From an uncultured Alistipes sp. (GTDB lineage Bacteria; Bacteroidota; Bacteroidia; Bacteroidales; Rikenellaceae): a DNA stretch of 5,308 nucleotides. Every line of letters begins with the position of its first letter. Position 1 is the first letter of the stretch. The notes beneath the pieces are model-generated. The model was not told the origin of the DNA. It ran no database searches and worked only from the letters and a program-made list of their open reading frames with translations. The translations under genes were made by a program, and so were the position numbers. The DNA is taken from contig URTU01000105.1 of assembly GCA_900550925.1 (NCBI GenBank), forward strand, positions 1 through 5,308, read 5' to 3'. Positions 1 through 5,300 of this stretch are shown here, piece by piece.

Positions 1-45
1 ACCGCATTTCGAGTGCGGCCCGATCGACCACTCCGGCATCTCTCC
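1..45 (-). tRNA. tRNA-Ser(CGA), 5' portion, truncated by the window edge
   Basis: Reading the minus strand from 45 down to 1 gives the 5' acceptor strand GGAGAGA (45-39), TG, a D-arm with CCG/CGG stem and a GGTCGAT-containing loop, and a complete anticodon arm: stem CCGCA/TGCGG around the seven-base loop CTCGAAA. The anticodon is CGA (11-9), which reads the serine codon UCG. The acceptor start GGAGAGATGCCGGAGTGG is typical of bacterial tRNA-Ser. The long variable arm, T arm and 3' acceptor strand lie outside the window, so the class II variable arm cannot be checked. A dedicated UCG reader fits a GC-rich genome. The gene has its own promoter-like element about 15 bases upstream and is separated from the neighbouring protein gene by a terminator. 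Confidence 0.9.
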
Positions 46-59
46 TCTCAAAAGGTGTG

Positions 60-67
60 CAAATATA
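60..67 (-). promoter_or_regulatory. Bacteroidota-type -7 promoter element for tRNA-Ser
   Basis: On the minus strand this reads TATATTTG, an exact match to the Bacteroidota primary sigma -7 consensus TAnnTTTG. It would place transcription start around 50-54, a few bases before the tRNA 5' end at 45, as expected for a short-leader tRNA transcript. I see no clear TTTG -33 box about 19-22 bases further upstream, so the call rests on the -7 match and its position. Confidence 0.6.
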
Positions 68-102
68 GGGATTTTTCCGTTAAGTTGTATTCCGTTTCGA
101 CG

Positions 103-131
103 AAAAAAAGCGCTCATTGGAGCGCTTTTTT
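103..131 (-). terminator. Intrinsic terminator after the outer-membrane protein gene
   Basis: A perfect 7-bp stem AGCGCTC/GAGCGCT (109-115 with 120-126) encloses a four-base loop. It is flanked by A-run 103-109 and T-run 126-131, so the minus-strand transcript ends in a run of seven U. It sits 28 bases past the minus-strand stop codon at 159-161 and upstream of the tRNA-Ser promoter, so it insulates the two minus-strand units. By symmetry it could also work on the + strand, but no + strand gene is visible to its left. Confidence 0.88.
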
Positions 132-158
132 AATCAAATCCCTAAATATCAACCGTTT

Positions 159-1802
159 TTACATCTTGATCCCGAACGATACCATGACCTGGTTACGATT
201 CAGCTTGCCGGTCATCTGGCCGCTCTCCGAGGTAAAGTTACCTTCGGCATTCTGATAGTAGAACAGATCGTAGGTCGACAGCTTGACGCTCTGGTTGACA
301 TAGGCCAGATCAAGGACGAAACTTCCGAAGTTGAGCCCTACACCGGCCGAAATGCTTGTAGTGGCATACTGGACCGGATTGTCGAACACCATGTCGTTGT
401 TGCGCAGCATCGAACCGTAGTAGGCATATCCCAGGCGAAGCGCCACGAACGGCAGCGGACGAACCTCCAGTCCGGCTCGAAGCGTATTGGCAGCCTTGAA
501 GTTGTTCTGCACGGCCGACTTGTAGATCGACTTGGTCACGCCGTCCACGTTGTTCAAACGCATGCCGTTGTACCACGTACGTTCGTAATCCACCGCCAGG
601 ATGGCATATTGTCCGAACGTGTAGGAGATGCCGGCCAACAGTCGGGTCGGGGTCGAATATTCACATTTCGACTTCAACTCGTCGGTATACTGTACGTTAC
701 GGTCGCTCTCGACATAACGGTCGTTCTCCAGATCGTAACCCTTGACATACATCATGCCCTGATACGAACGGTCGATCTTCATGAAGGTCGGGGTGTGTAC
801 CGCAACTCCGATACGAAGCCCTCCGATCGGACGGACTATCGCTCCCACCTTGAAATTGATTCCGACACCGTCCACAACCGTCCGCTGAATATAATCCGTA
901 TACATGAGCGGCACGTTCGAGGGGGCATTTCCGGTCTCACCGTTCACGTTGCCCGAAGCATCGAACGTCAGACCGTTGTTATAGTAGGTCTCGCCGTAGA
1001 AGACCTGGCTGTCGTGATGCAGGTCCTGCATGCCGATGGTCATGCCGACGTAGAGCTTGTTGTTGAAGTTGGCTCCGCCCGAGATGGTATATTCACCCAG
1101 ATACCCCTTGCTGTCCACCTGCGAGAGGTGTTCAATATCGGCATCGGGGGCTATCGACGTGGTGATATAGCTCATGTTGCCGGCATCCGACGAGGCCGGA
1201 TCGATCAGATAGTTCTTGTAGGCCAGCACCGCTCCCCACAGATACTGGTTCGTATTCCAGTATGCACGGTCGCCGCTCAGCGAACTCGATGCCGTACCCT
1301 CCAGCTGACGTTCGAACAGGTCGGCTATCGAGGCATTGCTGTTCGGAGTGCGGCCCGAATAGCGATAGTTGTAGTCGGCCAGCTTGTTGTATCCGACGCC
1401 CAACGTGAAGCTGGTCAGCGTCCCCGAACTTGCATACAGGTTGCAGGCTATACCTATATTATTCAGGGCCACACGGTTCCGCGAATTGTCTCCGTATGGC
1501 ATGTCGAACTTCGACGCTGCGAAGTTTGCCGCCCCCGTAACACCGAATTCGGTCGAACGGTACATTCCCAGGCCGGCCGGGTTGATCGACATCGCCGACA
1601 GGTCGGCTCCGAGCGAGGTGAAGGTACCGCCCATGGCCGAAGTCCGGGCCGTTCCGAAACTGAAGTCATTCTGTCCGTAGCGGACCATGTCGGTGATCAG
1701 GAAATCGGACTGGCCGAGCGCCAGACCGCCGAACTGCTGCGCCGAGGCCGGAACAAGCAACGCCGAAAACAGCGTCATCAGCAAATATCTTTTCAGTGAC
1801 AT
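159..1802 (-). CDS. OMPP1/FadL/TodX-family outer-membrane channel protein
   Basis: A 547-residue predicted beta-barrel outer-membrane protein. Residues 1-21 are a signal peptide (basic MSLKRY, hydrophobic LLMTLFSALLVP, then ASA|QQ as a likely signal peptidase I site). The N-terminal block at about 44-80, with GTARTSAMGGTF, SLGADLSAMSINPAGLG and the NPA motif, is typical of the OmpP1/FadL family, which forms channels for hydrophobic substrates; Bacteroidales members are often labelled 'hemin receptor' without direct proof. The rest shows alternating amphipathic strands rich in Gly, Tyr and Asn, ending in NQVMVSFGIKM rather than the usual terminal Phe. I chose ATG 1802 because it begins directly at the signal peptide, has GGAG nine bases upstream, and lies downstream of a -7 element at 1832-1839. 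The in-frame ATGs at 1817 and 1904 add a non-signal extension, and 1904 precedes that promoter. It follows the lipoprotein gene by 114 bases on the same strand. Family call fairly secure; substrate unknown. Confidence 0.87.
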   Translation of the reverse strand: MSLKRYLLMTLFSALLVPASAQQFGGLALGQSDFLITDMVRYGQNDFSFGTARTSAMGGTFTSLGADLSAMSINPAGLGMYRSTEFGVTGAANFAASKFDMPYGDNSRNRVALNNIGIACNLYASSGTLTSFTLGVGYNKLADYNYRYSGRTPNSNASIADLFERQLEGTASSSLSGDRAYWNTNQYLWGAVLAYKNYLIDPASSDAGNMSYITTSIAPDADIEHLSQVDSKGYLGEYTISGGANFNNKLYVGMTIGMQDLHHDSQVFYGETYYNNGLTFDASGNVNGETGNAPSNVPLMYTDYIQRTVVDGVGINFKVGAIVRPIGGLRIGVAVHTPTFMKIDRSYQGMMYVKGYDLENDRYVESDRNVQYTDELKSKCEYSTPTRLLAGISYTFGQYAILAVDYERTWYNGMRLNNVDGVTKSIYKSAVQNNFKAANTLRAGLEVRPLPFVALRLGYAYYGSMLRNNDMVFDNPVQYATTSISAGVGLNFGSFVLDLAYVNQSVKLSTYDLFYYQNAEGNFTSESGQMTGKLNRNQVMVSFGIKM

Positions 1803-1831
1803 AATCTTAAACTCCATTACAAACTTTAATC

Positions 1832-1839
1832 CAAAAATA
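1832..1839 (-). promoter_or_regulatory. Possible -7 promoter element for the outer-membrane protein gene
   Basis: The minus strand reads TATTTTTG, matching TAnnTTTG. Start of transcription would be near 1825-1827, giving a leader of about 24 bases to the ATG at 1802. No TTTG -33 box is visible at the expected spacing; that position falls inside the GC-rich hairpin at 1851-1911. The channel gene may therefore have its own, perhaps weak, transcript besides read-through from the lipoprotein gene. Confidence 0.5.
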
Positions 1840-1850
1840 TCGATTGTCAA

Positions 1851-1911
1851 CGATCGGCTGCCGGTATGCCACAGACCGGTCAGGGTCATGCCGTCCGGCA
1901 GCAACCGATCG
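1851..1911 (-). other. Long intergenic hairpin between lipoprotein and channel genes
   Basis: Arms CGATCGG (1851-1857) and CTGCCGG (1858-1864) pair perfectly with CCGATCG (1905-1911) and CCGGCAG (1895-1901). This is a 14-bp stem with one three-base bulge (1902-1904); the loop contains a further GACC/GGTC pairing. It starts 5 bases after the lipoprotein stop codon. On the minus strand no U-run follows immediately, so it is not a classical intrinsic terminator. It may be a transcript-end stabiliser, a partial attenuator between the two genes, or part of the channel gene's promoter region. Confidence 0.7.
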
Positions 1912-1916
1912 CTGTA

Positions 1917-3074
1917 CTATCTGCCGCGCGAAGATGTTCCGCCGCTGCCGTAACCGCCGCCCGAACGGCCGCCACCACCGAATCCACCGCCCGACGGACG
2001 CGAGGTACTCGGTGCGGTATAGGTCGAACGCGACGGGGTGTCGTTATTGTTGTTGCGGTAACGGCTCGGGATTCCGGTACGGTTCGACGAATTGTCGTTC
2101 GACGAGTTGCCGCGCGTATTGTTGCGGTAAGTACCCTCGTATCGCGATGACGAATTCGTGGAATTGCCGTTCGTGTAACGGGTCCGGTAGCTTCCGCCGG
2201 CCGCCGATCCCGGATTACGCGAGATACCCGTTCCGGAACGGTAGGTCGAGGTATATCCGCCGCCGTTGCCCGTCGTACGGTATGCAGGACGGTAGATACG
2301 GTTATGACCGGCATAGTTGTTATGCCCCGGACCGTGTCCCGGCCAGAACCCCGGACCGCCCGGATAGTGCGGATGGTGGTACGGCCAGAAGCCCCAGTAG
2401 GGTCCCCAGCTTCCGAAGCTGTAATAATACGGCCAGTTCCAGGTCCAGCCCCAGTCCCAGACACTGTGATACCACCACGGCGAGCAGCCATACCAGTACC
2501 ACGAAGCGGGATAGTACCACGGCGAGTAGTAGTAGCTCCAGGGGTTGGCCACGCCGAACGAGAAGTTGACCACCGTACCCCAGTTGCCGAACATTGCGGT
2601 GATATATTTGGGTTCGACCCACACCTCGTCACCCATTACGATCACGTTGTAGACCGCCGGGTCGTATGCCGAAACATACGTATACGACGATCCGTAACGG
2701 TAGTTGTAATAGCTCGACGGCAGGCGGTAGGTAGCCGAGTTGAAACCGCGCAGGCGGCGTTCGTAAGCACCTTCATAGGTATCCTCGACCACACTCTGAT
2801 AATCTATCGCATCGCCCGACGAACGTGAATAATATTCGGCTTCGAGGTTATCGGCCTCCATCTGCGCCATCAACGCCTCGTATTTAGCCTGACGCGCCTC
2901 GGCTTCAGCCTTTTCGATTTCGGCCTGACGCGCCTCGGCATTGGCTATGGCCACCCGGTCGTGCACACCGTAGAGATCGTCGTTGCCGTAGCCCACGTAG
3001 AGCGCCGACGTACACCCGCTCAGGATTGCCGCCGTAAGCAGAGCAATCGTTCCGAAAAAAATTCCATTTCTCAT
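1917..3074 (-). CDS. Aromatic-rich lipoprotein with coiled-coil and Gly/Ser/Asn/Arg tail, function unknown
   Basis: A 385-residue predicted lipoprotein. MRNGIFFGTIALLTAAILSGC is a lipoprotein signal with lipobox L-S-G-C, so Cys21 would be lipidated and the protein anchored to a membrane. Residues about 40-82 form an Ala/Glu/Arg/Gln-rich helix likely to be a coiled coil, with AEARQA repeated 12 residues apart (46-51, 58-63). Residues about 110-175 are Tyr-rich with a short ordered-looking core (NVIVMGDEVWVEPKYITA). Residues 179-237 contain 14 Trp and 14 Tyr, including WDWGWTWNW. The tail (about 260-385) is low complexity in Gly, Ser, Asn, Arg and Thr and ends in Gly-rich RGG-like repeats. I start at ATG 3074, which begins the signal; a TTG at 3104 would only add ten polar residues. 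I recognise no named domain. It is upstream of, and perhaps cotranscribed with, the outer-membrane channel gene, suggesting an envelope role. Confidence 0.85.
   Translation of the reverse strand: MRNGIFFGTIALLTAAILSGCTSALYVGYGNDDLYGVHDRVAIANAEARQAEIEKAEAEARQAKYEALMAQMEADNLEAEYYSRSSGDAIDYQSVVEDTYEGAYERRLRGFNSATYRLPSSYYNYRYGSSYTYVSAYDPAVYNVIVMGDEVWVEPKYITAMFGNWGTVVNFSFGVANPWSYYYSPWYYPASWYWYGCSPWWYHSVWDWGWTWNWPYYYSFGSWGPYWGFWPYHHPHYPGGPGFWPGHGPGHNNYAGHNRIYRPAYRTTGNGGGYTSTYRSGTGISRNPGSAAGGSYRTRYTNGNSTNSSSRYEGTYRNNTRGNSSNDNSSNRTGIPSRYRNNNNDTPSRSTYTAPSTSRPSGGGFGGGGRSGGGYGSGGTSSRGR
2887..2939 (-). repeat. 17-bp direct repeat inside the coiled-coil coding region
   Basis: GCCTGACGCGCCTCGGC occurs identically at 2887-2903 and 2923-2939, a 36-base (12-codon) period. 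It encodes the repeated AEARQA of the lipoprotein's coiled coil. Identity at the DNA level, not just in protein, suggests a recent internal duplication of one repeat unit. Confidence 0.75.
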
Positions 3075-3189
3075 AGTCTTGCAGGTTTTTGTATCTTTCA
3101 ACAACTAAATTCAGTTATCCAAAACCGTACCGATATCCCGACATCAGCTGCCATTCCTCCGGCCGGCTTTCTATAAAGACGTAAAAAAC

Positions 3190-3215
3190 ATGCATTTTGT
3201 TGCATCGACATGCAT
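3190..3215. repeat. Three TGCAT motifs at exact 10-bp spacing
   Basis: TGCAT occurs at 3191-3195, 3201-3205 and 3211-3215; the outer two are part of the longer repeat ACATGCAT (3188-3195, 3208-3215) containing the palindrome ATGCAT. The 10-bp phase puts all three on the same face of the helix. They lie just downstream of the predicted start of the lipoprotein transcript, so they could be an operator or a leader-RNA element. No regulator can be named. Confidence 0.5.
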
Positions 3216-3238
3216 CTTAACACACATTTTGACCTTTT

Positions 3239-3269
3239 CAAAGGTAGATAATTTATTAATAATTACAAA
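3239..3269 (-). promoter_or_regulatory. Promoter for the lipoprotein gene (minus strand)
   Basis: On the minus strand a -33 box TTTG (3269-3266) is followed after 19 bases by a -7 box TACCTTTG (3246-3239). Both match the Bacteroidota consensus TTTG...TAnnTTTG at good spacing. Start of transcription would be about 3230-3233, leaving a leader of about 155 nt before the ATG at 3074. This is the best-matching promoter in the window. Confidence 0.72.
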
Positions 3270-3277
3270 AAAAGCAC

Positions 3278-3285
3278 TACCTTTG
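3278..3285 (+). promoter_or_regulatory. -7 promoter element for proS
   Basis: TACCTTTG matches TAnnTTTG exactly and predicts a start near 3290-3293, giving a leader of about 40 bases to the proS ATG. The -33 region is less clear: TTTA at 3252-3255 (22-base spacer) is the nearest candidate. The leader is too short for a riboswitch or T-box. Confidence 0.67.
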
Positions 3286-3299
3286 TTCATTCTATTTTC

Positions 3300-3328
3300 A
3301 GACAAACAACAAACCAAGACAAACAACA
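3300..3328 (+). repeat. 12-bp direct repeat in the proS leader
   Basis: AGACAAACAACA occurs at 3300-3311 and 3317-3328, a 17-base period, ending four bases before the start codon at 3333. The leader is almost entirely A and C and has no Shine-Dalgarno sequence, so it should be unstructured, as is common for well-translated Bacteroidota genes. Confidence 0.7.
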
Positions 3329-3332
3329 TAAA

Positions 3333-4814
3333 ATGGCAAAAGAGTTGAAAGATCTGACTCGTCGCGAAGACAACTATTCCCAATGGTACAATGACCTTGT
3401 CGTCAAGGCCGGCCTGGCCGAAAATTCGGCCGTACGCGGTTGCATGGTCATCAAACCGTACGGATATGCCATCTGGGAGAAAATGCACGACGCGTTGGAC
3501 AAAATGTTCAAGGCTACGGGACATCAGAATGCCTATTTCCCGCTCTTCATTCCCAAATCGTTCTTCTCGCGCGAGGCCGAACATGTCGAAGGGTTCGCCA
3601 AGGAGTGCGCCGTCGTAACGCACTACCGCCTCAAGAACAATCCCGACGGCGGTGTCACGGTCGACCCCGCCGCAAAACTCGAAGAGGAGCTGATCGTCCG
3701 CCCCACATCCGAAACCATTATCTGGAACACATATAAAAACTGGATCCAGTCATACCGCGACCTGCCGATCCTCTGCAACCAGTGGGCAAACGTCGTACGG
3801 TGGGAGATGCGTACGCGACTGTTCCTGCGCACGGCCGAATTCCTCTGGCAGGAGGGCCACACCGCGCACGAAACAAAGGAGGAGGCTATGGCCGAAGCCA
3901 TGAAGATGATATACGTCTACAAGGATTTCGCCGAAAATTACATGAGCCTTCCGGTGATCGTCGGCCACAAGAGCCAGAACGAACGCTTCGCCGGTGCCCT
4001 CGACACCCTGACCATCGAGGCGATGATGCAGGACGGAAAGGCTCTTCAGAGCGGTACGTCTCACTTCCTCGGCCAGAACTTTGCCAAGGCCTTCGACGTA
4101 CAGTTCACCACGCGCGAAGGTTCGCTCGAATATGTATGGGCAACCTCGTGGGGCGTCTCGACCCGTCTGATGGGTGCGCTGATCATGGCCCACTCCGACA
4201 ACAACGGCTTGGTACTTCCTCCGAAACTCGCTCCGATACAGGTCGTTATGGTCCCGATCTACAAGGGCGCCGAAGAACTTGCGACGGTTGTCGAGAAGTT
4301 CCGCCCGATTGCCGACGCTCTGCAGGCCAAAGGCATCAGCGTCAAGATCGACGACCGCGACAACGTCCGTTCGGGCTTCAAGTTTGCAGAGTACGAACTC
4401 AAGGGTGTTCCGGTACGTCTGGCGCTCGGAGCACGTGATATTGCAGCCGGTACGATCGAGGTTGCACGCCGCGACACGCTCGAAAAGATGACCATGCCGC
4501 AGGAAGGCATCGTAGATCATATTGTCGAACTGCTTGACCAGATACAGAAGAATATCTTCGAGAAGGCCCGCAAGTTCCGCGACAGCATGATCACCCGTGT
4601 CGATACATGGGATGAATTCTGCCGCGTCCTGAACGAGAAGGGGGGCTTCATTTCAGCGCACTGGGACGGCACCGTAGAGACGGAGATTGCCATCAAGGAG
4701 GCCACCAAAGCCACTATCCGCTGCATCCCGATGGATGCCGAGGAGGAAGAGGGCAAGTGCATCTACTCCGGCAAACCGTCGCACCGCCGCGTCCTGTTCG
4801 CAATCAGCTACTGA
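3333..4814 (+). CDS. proS: Prolyl-tRNA synthetase, archaeal/eukaryotic-like type
   Basis: A 493-residue class II aminoacyl-tRNA synthetase that charges tRNA-Pro with proline in the cytoplasm. Motif 1 is at about 36-75 (KPYGYAIWEKM ... YFPLFIP). The proline-binding loop RPTSE is at 123-127. Motif 2 runs RWEMRTRLFLRTAEFLWQEGHT (156-177). SGTSHFLGQNF is at 240-250 and motif 3 STRLMGALIMAHSDNNGLVLPP at 276-297. An anticodon-binding domain follows (about 303-410), then a C-terminal domain ending in the family's terminal Tyr. Its length, the lack of the large bacterial editing insertion between motifs 2 and 3, and the C-terminal extension mark the short archaeal/eukaryotic-like form. The zinc-site region of that extension looks degenerate, keeping Cys464 and Cys476 but with HWDGTVETE and IYSG where some relatives have paired cysteines. 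ATG 3333 gives the expected MAKELKDLTRRE start. It is divergent from the lipoprotein gene and monocistronic, with its own promoter and terminator. Confidence 0.97.
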   Translation: MAKELKDLTRREDNYSQWYNDLVVKAGLAENSAVRGCMVIKPYGYAIWEKMHDALDKMFKATGHQNAYFPLFIPKSFFSREAEHVEGFAKECAVVTHYRLKNNPDGGVTVDPAAKLEEELIVRPTSETIIWNTYKNWIQSYRDLPILCNQWANVVRWEMRTRLFLRTAEFLWQEGHTAHETKEEAMAEAMKMIYVYKDFAENYMSLPVIVGHKSQNERFAGALDTLTIEAMMQDGKALQSGTSHFLGQNFAKAFDVQFTTREGSLEYVWATSWGVSTRLMGALIMAHSDNNGLVLPPKLAPIQVVMVPIYKGAEELATVVEKFRPIADALQAKGISVKIDDRDNVRSGFKFAEYELKGVPVRLALGARDIAAGTIEVARRDTLEKMTMPQEGIVDHIVELLDQIQKNIFEKARKFRDSMITRVDTWDEFCRVLNEKGGFISAHWDGTVETEIAIKEATKATIRCIPMDAEEEEGKCIYSGKPSHRRVLFAISY

Positions 4815-4836
4815 TCGGGACGGCATTCTCTTACAC

Positions 4837-4884
4837 GCAGAAGGCTTCAGATTCAAGTATCTGAAGCCTTCTGCTTTTTGTTTT
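4837..4884 (+). terminator. Intrinsic terminator of proS
   Basis: A perfect 16-bp stem, GCAGAAGGCTTCAGAT (4837-4852) with ATCTGAAGCCTTCTGC (4859-4874), has a six-base loop. It is followed by TTTTTGTTTT (4875-4884) and begins 22 bases after the proS stop codon, so proS is the last gene of its transcript. Confidence 0.95.
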
Positions 4885-5268
4885 ACCTATAACAATGTTC
4901 TCATAACCCATTGGGGCGTCTGCATTATACCCGCCGACATCCGCAACCAGCAACCTCAATACAAAAAATCATACTATCCACTCTGTCCCCCAGGAAAGGC
5001 GCCAAACTGTTATCTCTATACATTATGCCCAAACCTAACAGACCCACCAAACCTCTTATATATTAATAGGTATCTCTGCCGTCCAGTTAGCCTATCTTGT
5101 CCGCACGACTTTTACCACGATTACGACTCTCCATACAAAACCTTAGCGGTTCAACGGCTGTTCACCCGGCCTCTCGGCCATACCTCAATCCCCAAATCCT
5201 ACTCGCTCACTCTCCACAATTCCATCCTTGCACCCTCACATTCCCCCCCCCCACACAAGCATGCACAC
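4885..5268. other. Convergent intergenic region without recognisable gene, C-rich and G-poor
   Basis: This stretch lies between the proS terminator and a minus-strand terminator. I find no convincing protein gene: short open frames lack a plausible start, signal or family resemblance. By hand count 4921-5270 has about 132 C but only about 39 G on the + strand, a far stronger skew than in the genes. It holds a small GGCC-TCTC-GGCC hairpin (5168-5179; GAGA loop on the minus strand), a lone -7-like TAGGTTTG on the minus strand (5037-5030) without a -33 box, and a C10 tract. I see no match to tmRNA, RNase P or SRP RNA signatures. It may be plain spacer or hold an unrecognised RNA. Confidence 0.6.
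5243..5252. repeat. C10 homopolymer tract
   Basis: Ten consecutive C on the + strand. Such tracts are prone to slipped-strand length change. It is in no recognisable coding frame or promoter spacer here, so an effect on expression is not supported by the visible sequence. Confidence 0.9.
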
Positions 5269-5300
5269 AAAAAAAGGTCAGACCTTGAAGATCTGACCTT
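5269..5300 (-). terminator. Intrinsic terminator of a minus-strand gene right of the window
   Basis: AAGGTCAGA (5274-5282) pairs perfectly with TCTGACCTT (5292-5300) around a nine-base loop. The A-run at 5269-5275 gives a run of U after the stem on the minus strand. No such run follows on the + strand, so the direction is leftward. It implies a gene converging on proS with its 3' end just beyond 5308. An 11-bp direct repeat GACCTTGAAGA (5281-5291, 5295-5305) overlaps the stem. Confidence 0.82.

Larger units (their letters stand above)
3239..3285. repeat. 9-bp inverted repeat formed by two divergent -7 boxes
   Basis: CAAAGGTAG (3239-3247) and CTACCTTTG (3277-3285) are perfect reverse complements separated by 29 bases of A/T-rich DNA. 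Each arm contains the -7 box of one of the two divergent promoters, so the symmetry may come simply from both promoters using the same TACCTTTG variant, or may mark a shared control site. Confidence 0.7.

Noticed and set aside
117..1799. 560-residue open frame on the + strand opposite the outer-membrane protein gene
   Set aside because: It is an antisense shadow produced by the codon bias of the real minus-strand gene. Its translation has no signal peptide, domain or plausible start region, whereas the minus strand encodes a clear signal peptide and OmpP1/FadL motifs.
1803..1904. N-terminal extension of the outer-membrane protein from the in-frame ATG at 1904 or 1817
   Set aside because: The extension precedes a complete signal peptide and, for 1904, would lie upstream of the likely -7 element and inside the intergenic hairpin. 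ATG 1802 has a GGAG at suitable distance.
1844..2632. Long open frames on both strands over the lipoprotein gene rich in Arg, Thr, Ser and Pro
   Set aside because: Their compositions are the frame-shifted reflection of the Gly/Ser/Asn/Arg tail; only the lipoprotein frame has a lipobox and continuous organised segments.
3098..3154. 18-codon open frame in the lipoprotein leader (minus strand), preceded by GGAGG
   Set aside because: The GGAGG is only one base from the ATG, too close to act as a ribosome site, and the peptide shows no codon run typical of attenuation.
3171..3623. Minus-strand 150-residue open frame overlapping the start of proS
   Set aside because: It is antisense to a certain proS coding region and runs into the divergent promoter region; no domain or signal is visible.
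5030..5037. Minus-strand TAGGTTTG as a promoter in the intergenic region
   Set aside because: It matches TAnnTTTG, but the nearest TTTG upstream is only 10 bases away, and it has no gene to drive before the proS terminator. Kept only as a note.
5097..5288. 63-codon open frame on the + strand near the right end
   Set aside because: It begins with a non-ATG codon, runs through the C10 tract and into the minus-strand terminator, and its sequence resembles no protein family.
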